The position numbers and the translations under genes are program-made. From contig CALOCQ010000003.1 in NCBI GenBank assembly GCA_942491885.1, positions 186,001-250,000 on the forward strand: a stretch of 64,000 nt of DNA, read 5' to 3'. Positions 26,569 through 34,836 of this stretch are shown here, one piece after another; position 1 is the first letter of the stretch; each line of letters opens with the position of its first letter. The DNA is from CALBPI01 sp942491885. GTDB lineage: Bacteria > Pseudomonadota > Gammaproteobacteria > Steroidobacterales > Woeseiaceae. The notes beneath the pieces were generated by a model. That model made no database searches and was not told the origin of the DNA. It saw only the letters and a program-made list of their open reading frames with translations.

Positions 26569-27504
26569 ATGGCGAATGAAGCACAGTCCACGAACCATGT
26601 TTTCGTGGTCCGCCCATGCCGGTTTCAGGCAAACCCGCAAACTGCTGACAGCAACAGTTTTCAGGCGGACAAGCCATGGGACGACTTGCAGGCGTCCAAT
26701 CGTCTCGCGCAAAAACAGTTCGACACACTGGTCGGCGTGCTGACGCAGGCAGGTGTGAATTGCATTGTGGTCGATGACACGCCCGAGCCGCACACGCCGG
26801 ACTCTGTGTTTCCGAATAACTGGTTGACGATGCATGCCGATGGCTCCGTTGTTCTGTTTCCAATGGAGGCGGTGAACCGTCGAGCGGAGCGGCGTCAGGA
26901 TATTCTTGTCGCGCTGCAGGAGCAGCACGGGTTTGTGGTGCGCGAGCAGATTGATCTTTCTGCACACGAAAATGACGGTCACTATCTCGAGGGTACCGGC
27001 AGCATCGTGCTCGACCGTGTGAACCGGGTTGCCTATGCCTGTCGCTCGAGTCGCACCGATGAAAAGGTGCTGAATACGTTTGCCGAACGTCTCGGCTACA
27101 GCACGGTCGTTTTTGACAGCAACGACGAGGACGGGCTGCCGATCTATCACACCAACGTGATGATGTTTGTCGGCTCGCATGTTGCTGTGGTTTGTATTGA
27201 ATCGGTGCCGGAGGCGCAGCGCGCCGGAATTCTGGCGAGCCTGGCCGATTCCGGTCATGAAGTCGTGTTTATCGACTACGAACAGCTCAATGCTTTCGCC
27301 GGCAACATGCTGGAGTTGCGCGGCAAGGAAGACCGGGCGGTTATCGCACTGTCGCAACAGGCCTACGACAGTCTTGATGCCTCGCAGCGCGCGACACTGC
27401 GTTCGCATGCGTCACTGGCGATATGTCCTATTGACCATATCGAGACGCAATCCGGTGGCAGCGTGCGCTGTATGCTGGCCGAGATTCATCTGCCGCGCGC
27501 TTAA
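26569..27504 (+). CDS. Pentein-fold hydrolase of the CtlX (citrulline-utilisation) type
   Basis: 311 residues from MANEAQSTNHVFVVRPCRF. The family signatures are seen: NPQTADSNSFQ near 20-30, TPDSVFPNNWLT with the acidic substrate residue (about 78-89), HENDGHYLEGTGSIVLD (about 131-147), YHTNVMMFVGSHVAVV with the catalytic His (about 193-208) and the C-terminal catalytic Cys in GGSVRCMLAEIH. These match the arginine-deiminase superfamily group annotated as citrulline utilisation hydrolase CtlX or amidinotransferase. It probably cleaves a guanidino or ureido group of an arginine-derived amino acid. Confidence 0.85.
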   Translation: MANEAQSTNHVFVVRPCRFQANPQTADSNSFQADKPWDDLQASNRLAQKQFDTLVGVLTQAGVNCIVVDDTPEPHTPDSVFPNNWLTMHADGSVVLFPMEAVNRRAERRQDILVALQEQHGFVVREQIDLSAHENDGHYLEGTGSIVLDRVNRVAYACRSSRTDEKVLNTFAERLGYSTVVFDSNDEDGLPIYHTNVMMFVGSHVAVVCIESVPEAQRAGILASLADSGHEVVFIDYEQLNAFAGNMLELRGKEDRAVIALSQQAYDSLDASQRATLRSHASLAICPIDHIETQSGGSVRCMLAEIHLPRA

Positions 27505-27605
27505 TCGGTGAATCTGCATGGCCGACGCTGCGGTATTAACGTGAAACCGGTAAAATAGCGGGCTACTAACGCCTTTTGAATGCGCGCCCGCGCACTGGAA
27601 ACAAC

Positions 27606-28436
27606 ATGCAGCACCGCGACAAGATTCTGATGTGTCCGCCGGACTACTTTACCGTCGATAACGCCATTAACCCGTGGATGGCGGGTAACGAGGGCAAGCT
27701 CGACCGTGGCCTCGCCGAACGGCAATGGCAGAGCCTGGTCACAGCAATCAGCGCGTTCGCCGATGTTGTAACGATCGACCCTCAACCCGATTTGCCCGAC
27801 ATGGTGTTTACGGCCAATGCCGGCGCGGTTTATGGCGACAAGGCGATTGCGAGCCACTTCATGCCACACGAGCGTCGGCCCGAAGAAGAGCATTTCAAGA
27901 AGTGGTTCCGCGACAATGGTTTTGATTTGCTGGATCTCGATGAGAAGCTTGGCTTCGAGGGCGCCGGGGATTGCCTCGTCGACCGCGGCGGGCCCTGGTT
28001 GTGGACGGGTTTCGGCTTCCGTACGGAAATTGAGGCGCATCCGGTGATCGCTGATTTCTTCGGCCGCGAACTCGTATCGATCCGGCTGACGGACGCACGT
28101 TTTTATCACATCGATACGTGTTTTTGCCCGTTGAATGACGGTTTCCTGATGTATCACCCGCCCGCGTTTGATTTCGAGTCGCGTTTGGCGATCGAGTCGC
28201 GTGTGCCGCCGCACAAGCGCATCGTCGTCGATACCGCCGATGCCGGTAATTTCGCCTGTAACGCGGTTAACGTCGGTAACGAGGTGTTTGTTCACAAGGC
28301 GTCAGAACCGCTCAAGGCGCGACTGATGCTGAATGGTTTCCGGGTGCACGAAATCACGTTGTCCGAGTTTCTGAAATCCGGCGGTTCGGCGAAGTGTCTG
28401 ACATTGAAATTGTCCGAGCCGGTGACGCACACGTGA
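27606..28436 (+). CDS. Pentein-fold amidinotransferase / dimethylargininase-like hydrolase
   Basis: 276 residues from MQHRDKILMCPPDYF; the ATG at 27576 would add ten residues. It has the DDAH/arginine deiminase pentein pattern: LPDMVFTANAGAVYG (acidic substrate contact), EGAGDCLVD, FYHIDTCFCPL with the catalytic His and the C-terminal nucleophile in GGSAKCLTLKL. It is a second, divergent member of the superfamily 102 bases after the CtlX-like gene. It may hydrolyse methylarginines, arginine or a related guanidine. Its last codons overlap the start of the M61 peptidase. Confidence 0.85.
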   Translation: MQHRDKILMCPPDYFTVDNAINPWMAGNEGKLDRGLAERQWQSLVTAISAFADVVTIDPQPDLPDMVFTANAGAVYGDKAIASHFMPHERRPEEEHFKKWFRDNGFDLLDLDEKLGFEGAGDCLVDRGGPWLWTGFGFRTEIEAHPVIADFFGRELVSIRLTDARFYHIDTCFCPLNDGFLMYHPPAFDFESRLAIESRVPPHKRIVVDTADAGNFACNAVNVGNEVFVHKASEPLKARLMLNGFRVHEITLSEFLKSGGSAKCLTLKLSEPVTHT

Positions 28437-30235
28437 GCCTGTTGCGCTATCGCGTTGCGGCGGCGCGTCCCGCAGCGCACATTTTTGATGTCACGCTCGA
28501 CGTACCGGCTGCAAAACGTGACGAGCTGCGGCTGCGGCTGCCAGCGTGGATACCGGGCAGCTACATGGTGCGCGACTATGCGCGCCATGTCGTCACGCTG
28601 ACGGCTACCGATGCCGATGCGACATCGCTTGTCGTGCAGCGCGCGAGCAAGTCGGAGTGGCTAATCGCTGCACCCGGCGACGGGCCAATACAAGTTAACC
28701 TGCAAGTCTACGGCTGGGATCTTTCCGTGCGTGGCTCGCATCTCGATCAGCATCATGCCTACTTCAACGGCGCCTGTTTGTTCCCCGAGATACTCGGCTA
28801 TACCGGGTCTATTCGCGTAGAAATCGACCGGCCGGCAGGTTTGCCGGCCAATGCGTGGGTCGCAACGTCGATGGCGGCGTTTCAGGTCGACGAGCAGGGT
28901 TTCGGCGAGTACGGCGTGGCCGACTACGACGAACTTCTGGATCATCCGGTGGAGATTGCCGAGCAACAGAGCGTCGCCTTCAGCGCCGCCGGTTTACCGC
29001 ATCGCTTCGTCGTGCGTGGTGCGCCACCGCTCGACGAGCAGCGCCTGATTACGGATTGCGAGGCGGTATGCGACGAACATCATGCCTTGCTAGGTACGCC
29101 GGCGGACTTTGACCGCTACACATTTCTGGCTTATGCGCTGGATAGTGGTTATGGCGGCCTGGAGCATCGCTGGTCAAGCAGCCTCGCGGTGAGCTACACC
29201 GATCTGCCGCTGCAGGACCGGCGTCGTGACGATGACGCCTACCGGAAGTTTCTCGGCCTTGTCAGCCACGAATATTTTCATCTATGGAATGTGCGGCGTC
29301 TGAAGCCGGCCGTCTTCACACCGATGGATATGTCACGAGAGGTGCATACCGGTTTGCTGTGGGTGTTCGAAGGTATTACCTCGTACTACGACGATCTCGC
29401 GCTGGCACGCTCGGGGGTCATTAGCAGCGACGAATACCTGCAACTTATTGGCCAGATCATCAGCCGGGTTCAGCGTACGCCGGGAAGGCTGGTGCAAAGC
29501 CTGGAGCATTCGAGCTTCGATGCCTGGAGTAAGTTCTACAAGCAGGATGAGAATGCCCCGAACAGCATTGTCAGCTACTACGCCAAGGGCGCGGTCGCTG
29601 CGCTCGCACTCGATCTCAAGCTGCGCGCCGAGAGTAAGACGACGCTCGATGCGGTGATGCGCGAATGCTGGCAACGATTCTATCTGGCAGACGGGGCCGG
29701 CATGCCCGAGCGCGGGCTGGAGGGCGTTGCGGCGGAACTGTCGGGGCTCGACCTGCGCGAATTTTTCGATGTGTTGATTCGCGGCACGCAAGACGTGGAT
29801 CTGGCGGCGTTGTTTGCGCCGTTCGGCGTCGCGGTGAACTTCCGTGCAACCGGCGCGGGCACCGATGCGGGTGGTCAGGCCGCCGAAAACCTGCCGAGCG
29901 GCTATGCCGGTCTGAAATTCGATCCGCAGGACAGCGCGCGTATCGCCCATGTGTTCACTGACGGGCCGGCGCAGCGCGCCGGGCTTTCCGCAGGTGACCG
30001 GTTGGTTGCGGTCGACGGCATCAAGACCGATCGTACGGGCTTCGAGCGATTGTTGGATAACGCCTCGCCGTCGACAACGTTTGAGCTGCACGTTTTCCGG
30101 CGCGACAGGCTGATAACGCTGTCGTTGAGCGTTGCCGAGCCGCCGCTCGATACTGTCTGGCTCAGTCGCGACAGTGGTGCGGATGCAGAGGCTAAACGGC
30201 GCTTTGAGGGCTGGCAGTCATCGCTTTGCGTTTAG
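28433..30235 (+). CDS. M61 glycyl aminopeptidase-like protease with PDZ domain
   Basis: 600 residues from a GTG that overlaps the previous stop (GTGA); an ATG at 28394 is possible, but family members begin with the LLRYRVAAARPAAHIFDV strand. N-terminal beta domain, then a thermolysin-like domain with zinc motif HEYFH (279-283) and downstream Glu in LWVFEGITSYYDD, and a C-terminal PDZ-like domain (GLKFDPQDSARIAHVFTDGPAQRAGLSAGDRLVAVDG). M61 enzymes are cytoplasmic aminopeptidases with a preference for Gly/Ala. Its end overlaps msrQ by 44 bases on the opposite strand. Confidence 0.92.
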   Translation: MSLLRYRVAAARPAAHIFDVTLDVPAAKRDELRLRLPAWIPGSYMVRDYARHVVTLTATDADATSLVVQRASKSEWLIAAPGDGPIQVNLQVYGWDLSVRGSHLDQHHAYFNGACLFPEILGYTGSIRVEIDRPAGLPANAWVATSMAAFQVDEQGFGEYGVADYDELLDHPVEIAEQQSVAFSAAGLPHRFVVRGAPPLDEQRLITDCEAVCDEHHALLGTPADFDRYTFLAYALDSGYGGLEHRWSSSLAVSYTDLPLQDRRRDDDAYRKFLGLVSHEYFHLWNVRRLKPAVFTPMDMSREVHTGLLWVFEGITSYYDDLALARSGVISSDEYLQLIGQIISRVQRTPGRLVQSLEHSSFDAWSKFYKQDENAPNSIVSYYAKGAVAALALDLKLRAESKTTLDAVMRECWQRFYLADGAGMPERGLEGVAAELSGLDLREFFDVLIRGTQDVDLAALFAPFGVAVNFRATGAGTDAGGQAAENLPSGYAGLKFDPQDSARIAHVFTDGPAQRAGLSAGDRLVAVDGIKTDRTGFERLLDNASPSTTFELHVFRRDRLITLSLSVAEPPLDTVWLSRDSGADAEAKRRFEGWQSSLCV

Positions 30236-30869
30236 CTTTGCTGCGCGACTGCAGCCGCCAGTAAATTCTAAGGCCGAGCAGGACGCTCAGAATGGCGGCG
30301 TATATCGCGGGTTCGGTGATGTCTTTCTTCACCTGCCACCAGTAGTGCCATACGCCGAGAATGCCGACCAGATACACGGCGTTGTGTAACTGCTGCCAAC
30401 GACGCCCCATCGCGCGTCGAATGCGCAACGTTGACGTCGCGGCCATGGCCAGCAGCAATACAAGCGAGAGCATGCCGAGCGTGATGAACGGGCGCTTGAT
30501 GACGTCTTCTATGATCGGGCCCAACGCGAGACCCTGATCGAGAATCAGATAGACGAGAAAGTGCAGCGACACGTAGAACGCAGCGAATAATCCCAACATG
30601 CGCCGGAACAGCGTGATCCATGTCAGGCCGGTGATGCGGCGCAGTGGCGTGACGGCCAATGCAATCATGACGAAGCGCAGCCCCCAATTACCGAAGAAAT
30701 CGAGAAGCGCCTCGACCGGGTTCGCGCCGAGACTGTTACCGGTAACGCCGACGGTCGCCGCGACGATCCATGCCAACGGAATCAGGCACAGGCCAAAGAT
30801 GACCGGTTTGCCGAGGTAGCGGGCCCGATCGAGTGTCGACCAGCGGCGCTTTTTTTCCGACGCCCGCAT
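30192..30869 (-). CDS. msrQ: MsrQ, heme-binding membrane subunit of methionine sulfoxide reductase
   Basis: 225 residues, six membrane helices of the ferric reductase-like (YedZ) domain. Heme-coordinating histidines lie in VSLHFLVYLIL and RRWQQLHNAVYLVGILGVWHYWW. MsrQ takes electrons from quinol or flavin and passes them to periplasmic MsrP, which repairs methionine sulfoxide in envelope proteins. It starts five bases after the msrP stop, the standard msrPQ operon. Confidence 0.95.
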   Translation of the reverse strand: MRASEKKRRWSTLDRARYLGKPVIFGLCLIPLAWIVAATVGVTGNSLGANPVEALLDFFGNWGLRFVMIALAVTPLRRITGLTWITLFRRMLGLFAAFYVSLHFLVYLILDQGLALGPIIEDVIKRPFITLGMLSLVLLLAMAATSTLRIRRAMGRRWQQLHNAVYLVGILGVWHYWWQVKKDITEPAIYAAILSVLLGLRIYWRLQSRSKAKRKAMTASPQSAV

Positions 30870-30874
30870 CCGGT

Positions 30875-31825
30875 CTAGAAATTGCGTCTCAGATCGAGAC
30901 CTTTATAGAGGTCGGCAACCTGGTCGGCGTAGCCGTTGAACATCAGCGTCGGTTGCTTGGGTGCGAACAGGCCTGCGCCGATGCGTCGCTCACGCGCCTG
31001 GCTCCAGCGCGGGTGGTCGACTTCCGGATTAACATTCGCATAGAAGCCATATTCGCGCGGGGCCGACATGTTCCAGCTGGTCGCCGGTTGGCGTTCGCTG
31101 AAGCGGATCGAAACGATCGATTTAATGCTTTTGAATCCGTATTTCCAGGGCACGATTAACCGCATCGGCGCGCCGTTCTGATTCGGCAGCACACGGCCAT
31201 ATAGTCCGACCGCCATGATCGTCAGCGGGTGCATCGCTTCCTCTATGGTCAGCCCTTCGCGATAGGGCCAGTCGAGTACGCGGTAACGTTGGCCCGGCAT
31301 CTGCTCGGGATCGACCAGGGTCTCGAACGCCACGTAGCGCGCCTTCGAGGTTGGTTTGAATTGTTTAAGGATGCTCGCCAGCGGGATACCCACCCACGGT
31401 ATGACCATCGACCAGGCCTCAACGCAGCGCAAACGATAGATGCGCTCCTCGAGCTTGTGCGGTGCGATGAAATCCTCGACATCGAAATCGCCGGTCTGTT
31501 CGGCTTCGCCACTGACGTTGATGGTCCACGGGCGTGTTTTCAGCGCGTCCGCGTTCGCCGCGGGGTCGGCCTTGCCGGTGCCGAACTCATAGAAGTTATT
31601 GTAGGTGGTTACGTCTTCGTAGCTGTTAGGCTCCTCATCCGTTGATAGCGGGCTCGGCACGACCGGGGCAAGCTTACCTTCCGTCGGCAGGTCTGCGGCC
31701 TGTGCCGCAACCGAAGGCAGAGCGATCCCGGCAGCCAGACCCGCCATGATTTCGCGCCGCGACAGGTAGTTGTCGTAGCTTGTGATTTCGCTTGGCTTGA
31801 TATCGCTGGGTCTCTTGATCAGCAT
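30875..31825 (-). CDS. msrP: MsrP, periplasmic molybdopterin methionine sulfoxide reductase
   Basis: 316 residues. A twin-arginine signal with SRREIMAGLAAGIALPS (Arg23-Arg24) exports it folded. The molybdenum-ligating cysteine is C134 in RLRCVEAWSMVIPWVG; further family motifs are FETLVDPEQMPGQ, APMRLIVPWKYGFKSIKSI and ATSWNMSAPREYGFYANVNPEVDHPRWSQA. It reduces protein-bound methionine sulfoxide in the periplasm after HOCl or other oxidative stress, fed by MsrQ. With msrA elsewhere in the window the cell covers both compartments. Confidence 0.96.
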   Translation of the reverse strand: MLIKRPSDIKPSEITSYDNYLSRREIMAGLAAGIALPSVAAQAADLPTEGKLAPVVPSPLSTDEEPNSYEDVTTYNNFYEFGTGKADPAANADALKTRPWTINVSGEAEQTGDFDVEDFIAPHKLEERIYRLRCVEAWSMVIPWVGIPLASILKQFKPTSKARYVAFETLVDPEQMPGQRYRVLDWPYREGLTIEEAMHPLTIMAVGLYGRVLPNQNGAPMRLIVPWKYGFKSIKSIVSIRFSERQPATSWNMSAPREYGFYANVNPEVDHPRWSQARERRIGAGLFAPKQPTLMFNGYADQVADLYKGLDLRRNF

Positions 31826-31874
31826 GCTGGGGTCCTTGATGGCGGCAAATGTGGGTGTGGTGTTCGCTGGCTAA

Positions 31875-32651
31875 CTACTGGTTGAGCGGGGTGCCGTTGA
31901 GGCTCCAGTCGTAATCCATAAACCGGATCGACCAATCCTCGGTCTCCAGGCTCTGGCGCACAGCCGGGTCGTCTACGTAGCGGGCGACAAACTTCTGCAA
32001 GCTGCCATCGGCCTCGGCCTCGAACTCGTCTCTGTACCAGTCGAAAATCCGCGATAGCTCGGCGCTACGTGTTTCGATGTCCAGCCGGTTTGACGCGGGG
32101 TTGTTAACGAATCGCCGTGTCACATCGTCGAGCTGTGCGTCCAGGCGCCCGGCACTGTAAAGCTCGTTCAGAAGCGGCGGGCACGACTTCGATGAGCAAA
32201 CGATTGCGAAGTGAATGCGTGGCTCACCTTCGTTCATGATGCGCTCATGCTCGAGGTCGTAAAGTGAAATCGACGTATTGAACAAGTCGTATTTGCGGCG
32301 TTTGAAAAACCGGATCCGGCTCCAGATCGTCGACGGCGAGTAGCCGTCCAGAATGCCCTGTATGGATACGGCATTGTAGGCATTAATGTAGAACGCCAGG
32401 CGTTGCTCGCGGGACGCGCCGCGCGCAGGCGCGGTCGTCGCCAGGTCCGCGATCATTTCTGCGAATGCCGTCGAGCGGGCGAATGCGGGATAGTCGACCG
32501 AGCCGTTATCGACCGATGTCGCGAGCAGCTCACCGAAAGGCGCAAAGACGTCGCCGGCTTGCTGCGCCGGCGCGTTCGCCGCCATGGCAAACAAAGCGAG
32601 CATCACAAAGCCGTTCGCAAACCGACGTCTACCAATCAATTTGCTGTCCAT
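31875..32651 (-). CDS. DUF547 domain-containing secreted protein
   Basis: 258 residues from MDSKLIGRRRF, whose start overlaps the SDR stop by 23 bases; a longer start at 32702 would overlap more. Signal peptide ANGFVMLALFAMAANAPAQQ. The DUF547 domain follows: RLAFYINAYNAVSIQ, HERIMNEGEPRIHFAIVCSSKSCPPL and FVNNPASNRLD, with the conserved Cys pair in the CSSKSC segment. The papain-like fold in this family is debated, and no reaction is known. Probably cotranscribed with the SDR. Confidence 0.85.
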   Translation of the reverse strand: MDSKLIGRRRFANGFVMLALFAMAANAPAQQAGDVFAPFGELLATSVDNGSVDYPAFARSTAFAEMIADLATTAPARGASREQRLAFYINAYNAVSIQGILDGYSPSTIWSRIRFFKRRKYDLFNTSISLYDLEHERIMNEGEPRIHFAIVCSSKSCPPLLNELYSAGRLDAQLDDVTRRFVNNPASNRLDIETRSAELSRIFDWYRDEFEAEADGSLQKFVARYVDDPAVRQSLETEDWSIRFMDYDWSLNGTPLNQ

Positions 32652-33387
32652 CCCAGGCGAAAAATTTGCCGTTGTCATCATCATCCAGTCCGTCCAGAAC
32701 ATTCAGCAGGTAGGCTGCAGACTGTTCGGTTGAAAAAAGTTTATCCGCATCGACGTTGCCGCGAAACGGTGCGCTCAAATCCGTGGCGACGGTGCCGGGG
32801 TGCAACGCGACGCAGCGGATTTTCCGGTAACGTCGCTTCAGCTCGATCGACAATGTCTTTGTCAGCATGTTCTGCGCCGCCTTGGAGGCGCGATACGCAT
32901 ACCACCCGCCTAGCCGGTTGTCCGTAATACTGCCCACCCGAGCAGACAAAGTTGCGAATGTGCAAGGCTCGCGCCGGGGCAGCATCGCGGCCACATGCTT
33001 GGCAAGCAGCAACGGTCCTACACTATTGACCGTGAAACTGGCGAGAATATTACGCGTTGTTACTTCTGACAGCTGGCGTTCCGGTTGCATATCGCCGTCG
33101 TGCAGCAAGCCGACGGTGTTGATGACCCAGTCGAGCCTCTCAGTGTAACCGCGGATCTGCGCGATAGCCGCGGCAATCGTCGCTTCATCGGCGACGTCCA
33201 TTGTGAGCGGAACGACCCGTTCGCCGTATTGTTGCTGCAGGGCCTGCAGCGCTTCACTTTGCTGAGCCGACCGACCGGTCGCGTAGACCTGCGTGACCGT
33301 GTCACGGGCAAGCAGTTGGGCGGTGATTGCGGCGCCGATGCCGCGGCTGGCGCCAACCACCAAAGCGTATTGAGGAGCGTTGTTCAT
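32629..33387 (-). CDS. Short-chain dehydrogenase/reductase
   Basis: 252 residues, classical SDR. NAD(P)-binding GASRGIG (12-18), adenine-ring Asp in MDVAD (about 64-68), NTVG (catalytic-Asn region) and the active-site Tyr-x-x-x-Lys in YAYRASKAAQNM (about 163-175) with Ser in ATLSARVGS. The GRS after beta2 suggests NADP. The HPGTVATDLSAPF tail is typical of YciK/C-factor-like or cell-cell-signalling SDRs. Substrate unknown. Confidence 0.9.
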   Translation of the reverse strand: MNNAPQYALVVGASRGIGAAITAQLLARDTVTQVYATGRSAQQSEALQALQQQYGERVVPLTMDVADEATIAAAIAQIRGYTERLDWVINTVGLLHDGDMQPERQLSEVTTRNILASFTVNSVGPLLLAKHVAAMLPRREPCTFATLSARVGSITDNRLGGWYAYRASKAAQNMLTKTLSIELKRRYRKIRCVALHPGTVATDLSAPFRGNVDADKLFSTEQSAAYLLNVLDGLDDDDNGKFFAWDGQQIDW

Positions 33388-33472
33388 GCTGTGAGTTGGG
33401 TTACCAAAATGCCTGATACTTCAATGGCTTCGAGCTCACCAGGCGTTTGGATGCAGCGGCCCGACGAGGCGC

Positions 33473-34435
33473 TTAGCGCGCCGGGAAGCGGCGTTGCAGC
33501 CAGTCGATCAGCAAGGCGTTGAATTGCTCAGGTTGCTCCTGCTGCGTCCAATGCCCGCATTCGGCGATCATGTGCACTTCGAGGTCGTCGACATAATCGC
33601 GCATCGTGTCGATATGGGCCGGTGCGATCAGGATGTCATCTTCTGCCCCGATGAACAGCGTCGGCATCGACACACGCTGTTCGACTTCCCCGGTCAGCGC
33701 CCAGTTGCGGCTCCAGTTGCGGTACCAGTTGATGGCTGGCGTAAAACCGCTGTGTTTAAACGCAGTGACAAAAACGCTGAGTTCGTCCTCGCTAAGCAGC
33801 GGCGTGCCCGGCAGGGTGTCCTTGTTCATCTCACGCAACATACTAAAGGCCTGACGCTGGTCGTCACGGAGTGAATTGAAGTCTTTACGCGTTATCGGCA
33901 AGCGCCGGTACATCGAACGCAGGAATTTCTCGGTATCGGCTTCAAAGCAGCGGTCGGCTTCGTCGGAGTCCTGAAAATTGACGATGTAGAAATCATCGCC
34001 CAACACCTCGCGGGCCATGACCATGGGGTCAACGCTGCGCCGTGGCGCAAACGGAATGTTGACCGCCACCAGCCCGCGGATGCGTTGTGGGCGCAGCAAC
34101 GCCATTTGCCACAGCATCAGTGCGCCCCAGTCGTGCCCCACGAAAATGGCGTCCTCGAGCCCGAGACTGTCGAGCAAACCACACATGTCGTCGACGAGAT
34201 GGAAAATATCGTAGTCGCCGACGTCCGCTGGCTTATCGCTCGCCGCGAAGCCGCGCTGGTTAGGCATGATCGCGCGGTAGCCGGCATTGTTCAGATCCGC
34301 AACCTGATGGCGCCAGGAAAATGCGATTTCGGGGAAACCGTGGCACAGCACGATGGCGTCGCCGTCGCCGCTGATATGGGTCGATAGACGGATACCGTTG
34401 GTGTCGATGAACTCGGGGTTGGGGAATTTGAACAT
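33473..34435 (-). CDS. Alpha/beta hydrolase, epoxide hydrolase-like
   Basis: 320 residues from MFKFPNPEFI; the in-frame codon at 34489 would reach into the promoter of ileS. HGFP oxyanion loop (32-35), nucleophile Asp102 in FVGHDWGAL, acidic partner in FIGAEDDILI and catalytic His in ECGHWTQQEQP near the end. An Asp nucleophile with HGFP is diagnostic of soluble epoxide hydrolases and haloalkane dehalogenases. Two Tyr in the cap (DFYIVNFQ, INWYRNW) fit the epoxide-activating pair. Substrate unknown; it could detoxify epoxides from hydrocarbon oxidation. Confidence 0.88.
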   Translation of the reverse strand: MFKFPNPEFIDTNGIRLSTHISGDGDAIVLCHGFPEIAFSWRHQVADLNNAGYRAIMPNQRGFAASDKPADVGDYDIFHLVDDMCGLLDSLGLEDAIFVGHDWGALMLWQMALLRPQRIRGLVAVNIPFAPRRSVDPMVMAREVLGDDFYIVNFQDSDEADRCFEADTEKFLRSMYRRLPITRKDFNSLRDDQRQAFSMLREMNKDTLPGTPLLSEDELSVFVTAFKHSGFTPAINWYRNWSRNWALTGEVEQRVSMPTLFIGAEDDILIAPAHIDTMRDYVDDLEVHMIAECGHWTQQEQPEQFNALLIDWLQRRFPAR

Positions 34436-34493
34436 GCGGCTATTATTCCATGCCTTGGCGCTGCCGACAGCCTGCAATAGCAGTGTCAAAGTC

Positions 34494-34521
34494 TTGCGTT
34501 TGTGCCTCGGCGACGTATAGT
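34494..34521 (+). promoter_or_regulatory. Predicted sigma-70 promoter of ileS
   Basis: TTGCGT (34494-34499) and TATAGT (34516-34521) are separated by 16 bases. Transcription would start near 34528, just before the T-box stem I. Confidence 0.6.
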
Positions 34522-34529
34522 CTGCATTT

Positions 34530-34803
34530 CAACGCGATGACAGGGTCGAGTACGCCTGATCATCCGGGCACAGCGAGCGGGAGACGGTGAGAGTCCCGCG
34601 CCGGGTACAGGTCGAAAATCCCCCTCGAGCGGCGCGCTGAAGTTCGCTTTGTGCGAATGTTAAGCAGCGACGACTGGCCGACGAAACCGGCTTACGGTCA
34701 CCCAGGTGACCGACCGAGGCCGGCGACGTGAGTTGTCGGCGAAGCCGGGTGGTAACGCGGAATTCCCGCCCCGGGCGCCATTGAGCGCCCGGGGCTTTTT
34801 TTT
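34530..34803 (+). ncRNA. T-box riboswitch leader (Ile, AUC specifier) controlling ileS
   Basis: The leader has the full T-box order. GATGA at 34536-34540 is paired with CTCGAGC at 34624-34630 as the stem I base K-turn. The loop-E strands are AGTA (34549-34552) and GAA (34614-34616), with specifier ATC at 34618-34620. The AG-bulge/distal part runs from GCGAGCGGGAGACGGTGAGAG to TCCCGC (34574-34599). Internal hairpins follow, including CGGTCACC/GGTGACCG (34695-34712). The T-box motif GGGTGGTAACGCGG is at 34747-34760. In the antiterminator CCGGG pairs with CCCGG and GCGG with CCGC, leaving the 7-nt bulge TGGTAAC; TGGT would pair with the ACCA end of uncharged tRNA-Ile. The competing terminator is annotated separately. 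Uncharged tRNA-Ile should allow read-through into ileS. Confidence 0.93.
34768..34803 (+). terminator. T-box-controlled terminator before ileS
   Basis: GCCCCGGGCGC (34768-34778) pairs with GCGCCCGGGGC (34785-34795) around CATTGA and is followed by eight T residues. The left arm shares bases with the antiterminator right side, so the two folds exclude each other. Confidence 0.93.
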
Positions 34804-34836
34804 GGACGCGCGACACAGCGTCGCACGGGATAAGAC

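Noticed and set aside
34614..34620. Lysine (AAA) or asparagine (AAU) as T-box specifier
   Set aside because: Position after the GAA loop-E strand plus one base gives ATC, the downstream gene is ileS and the TGGT bulge fits tRNA-Ile.
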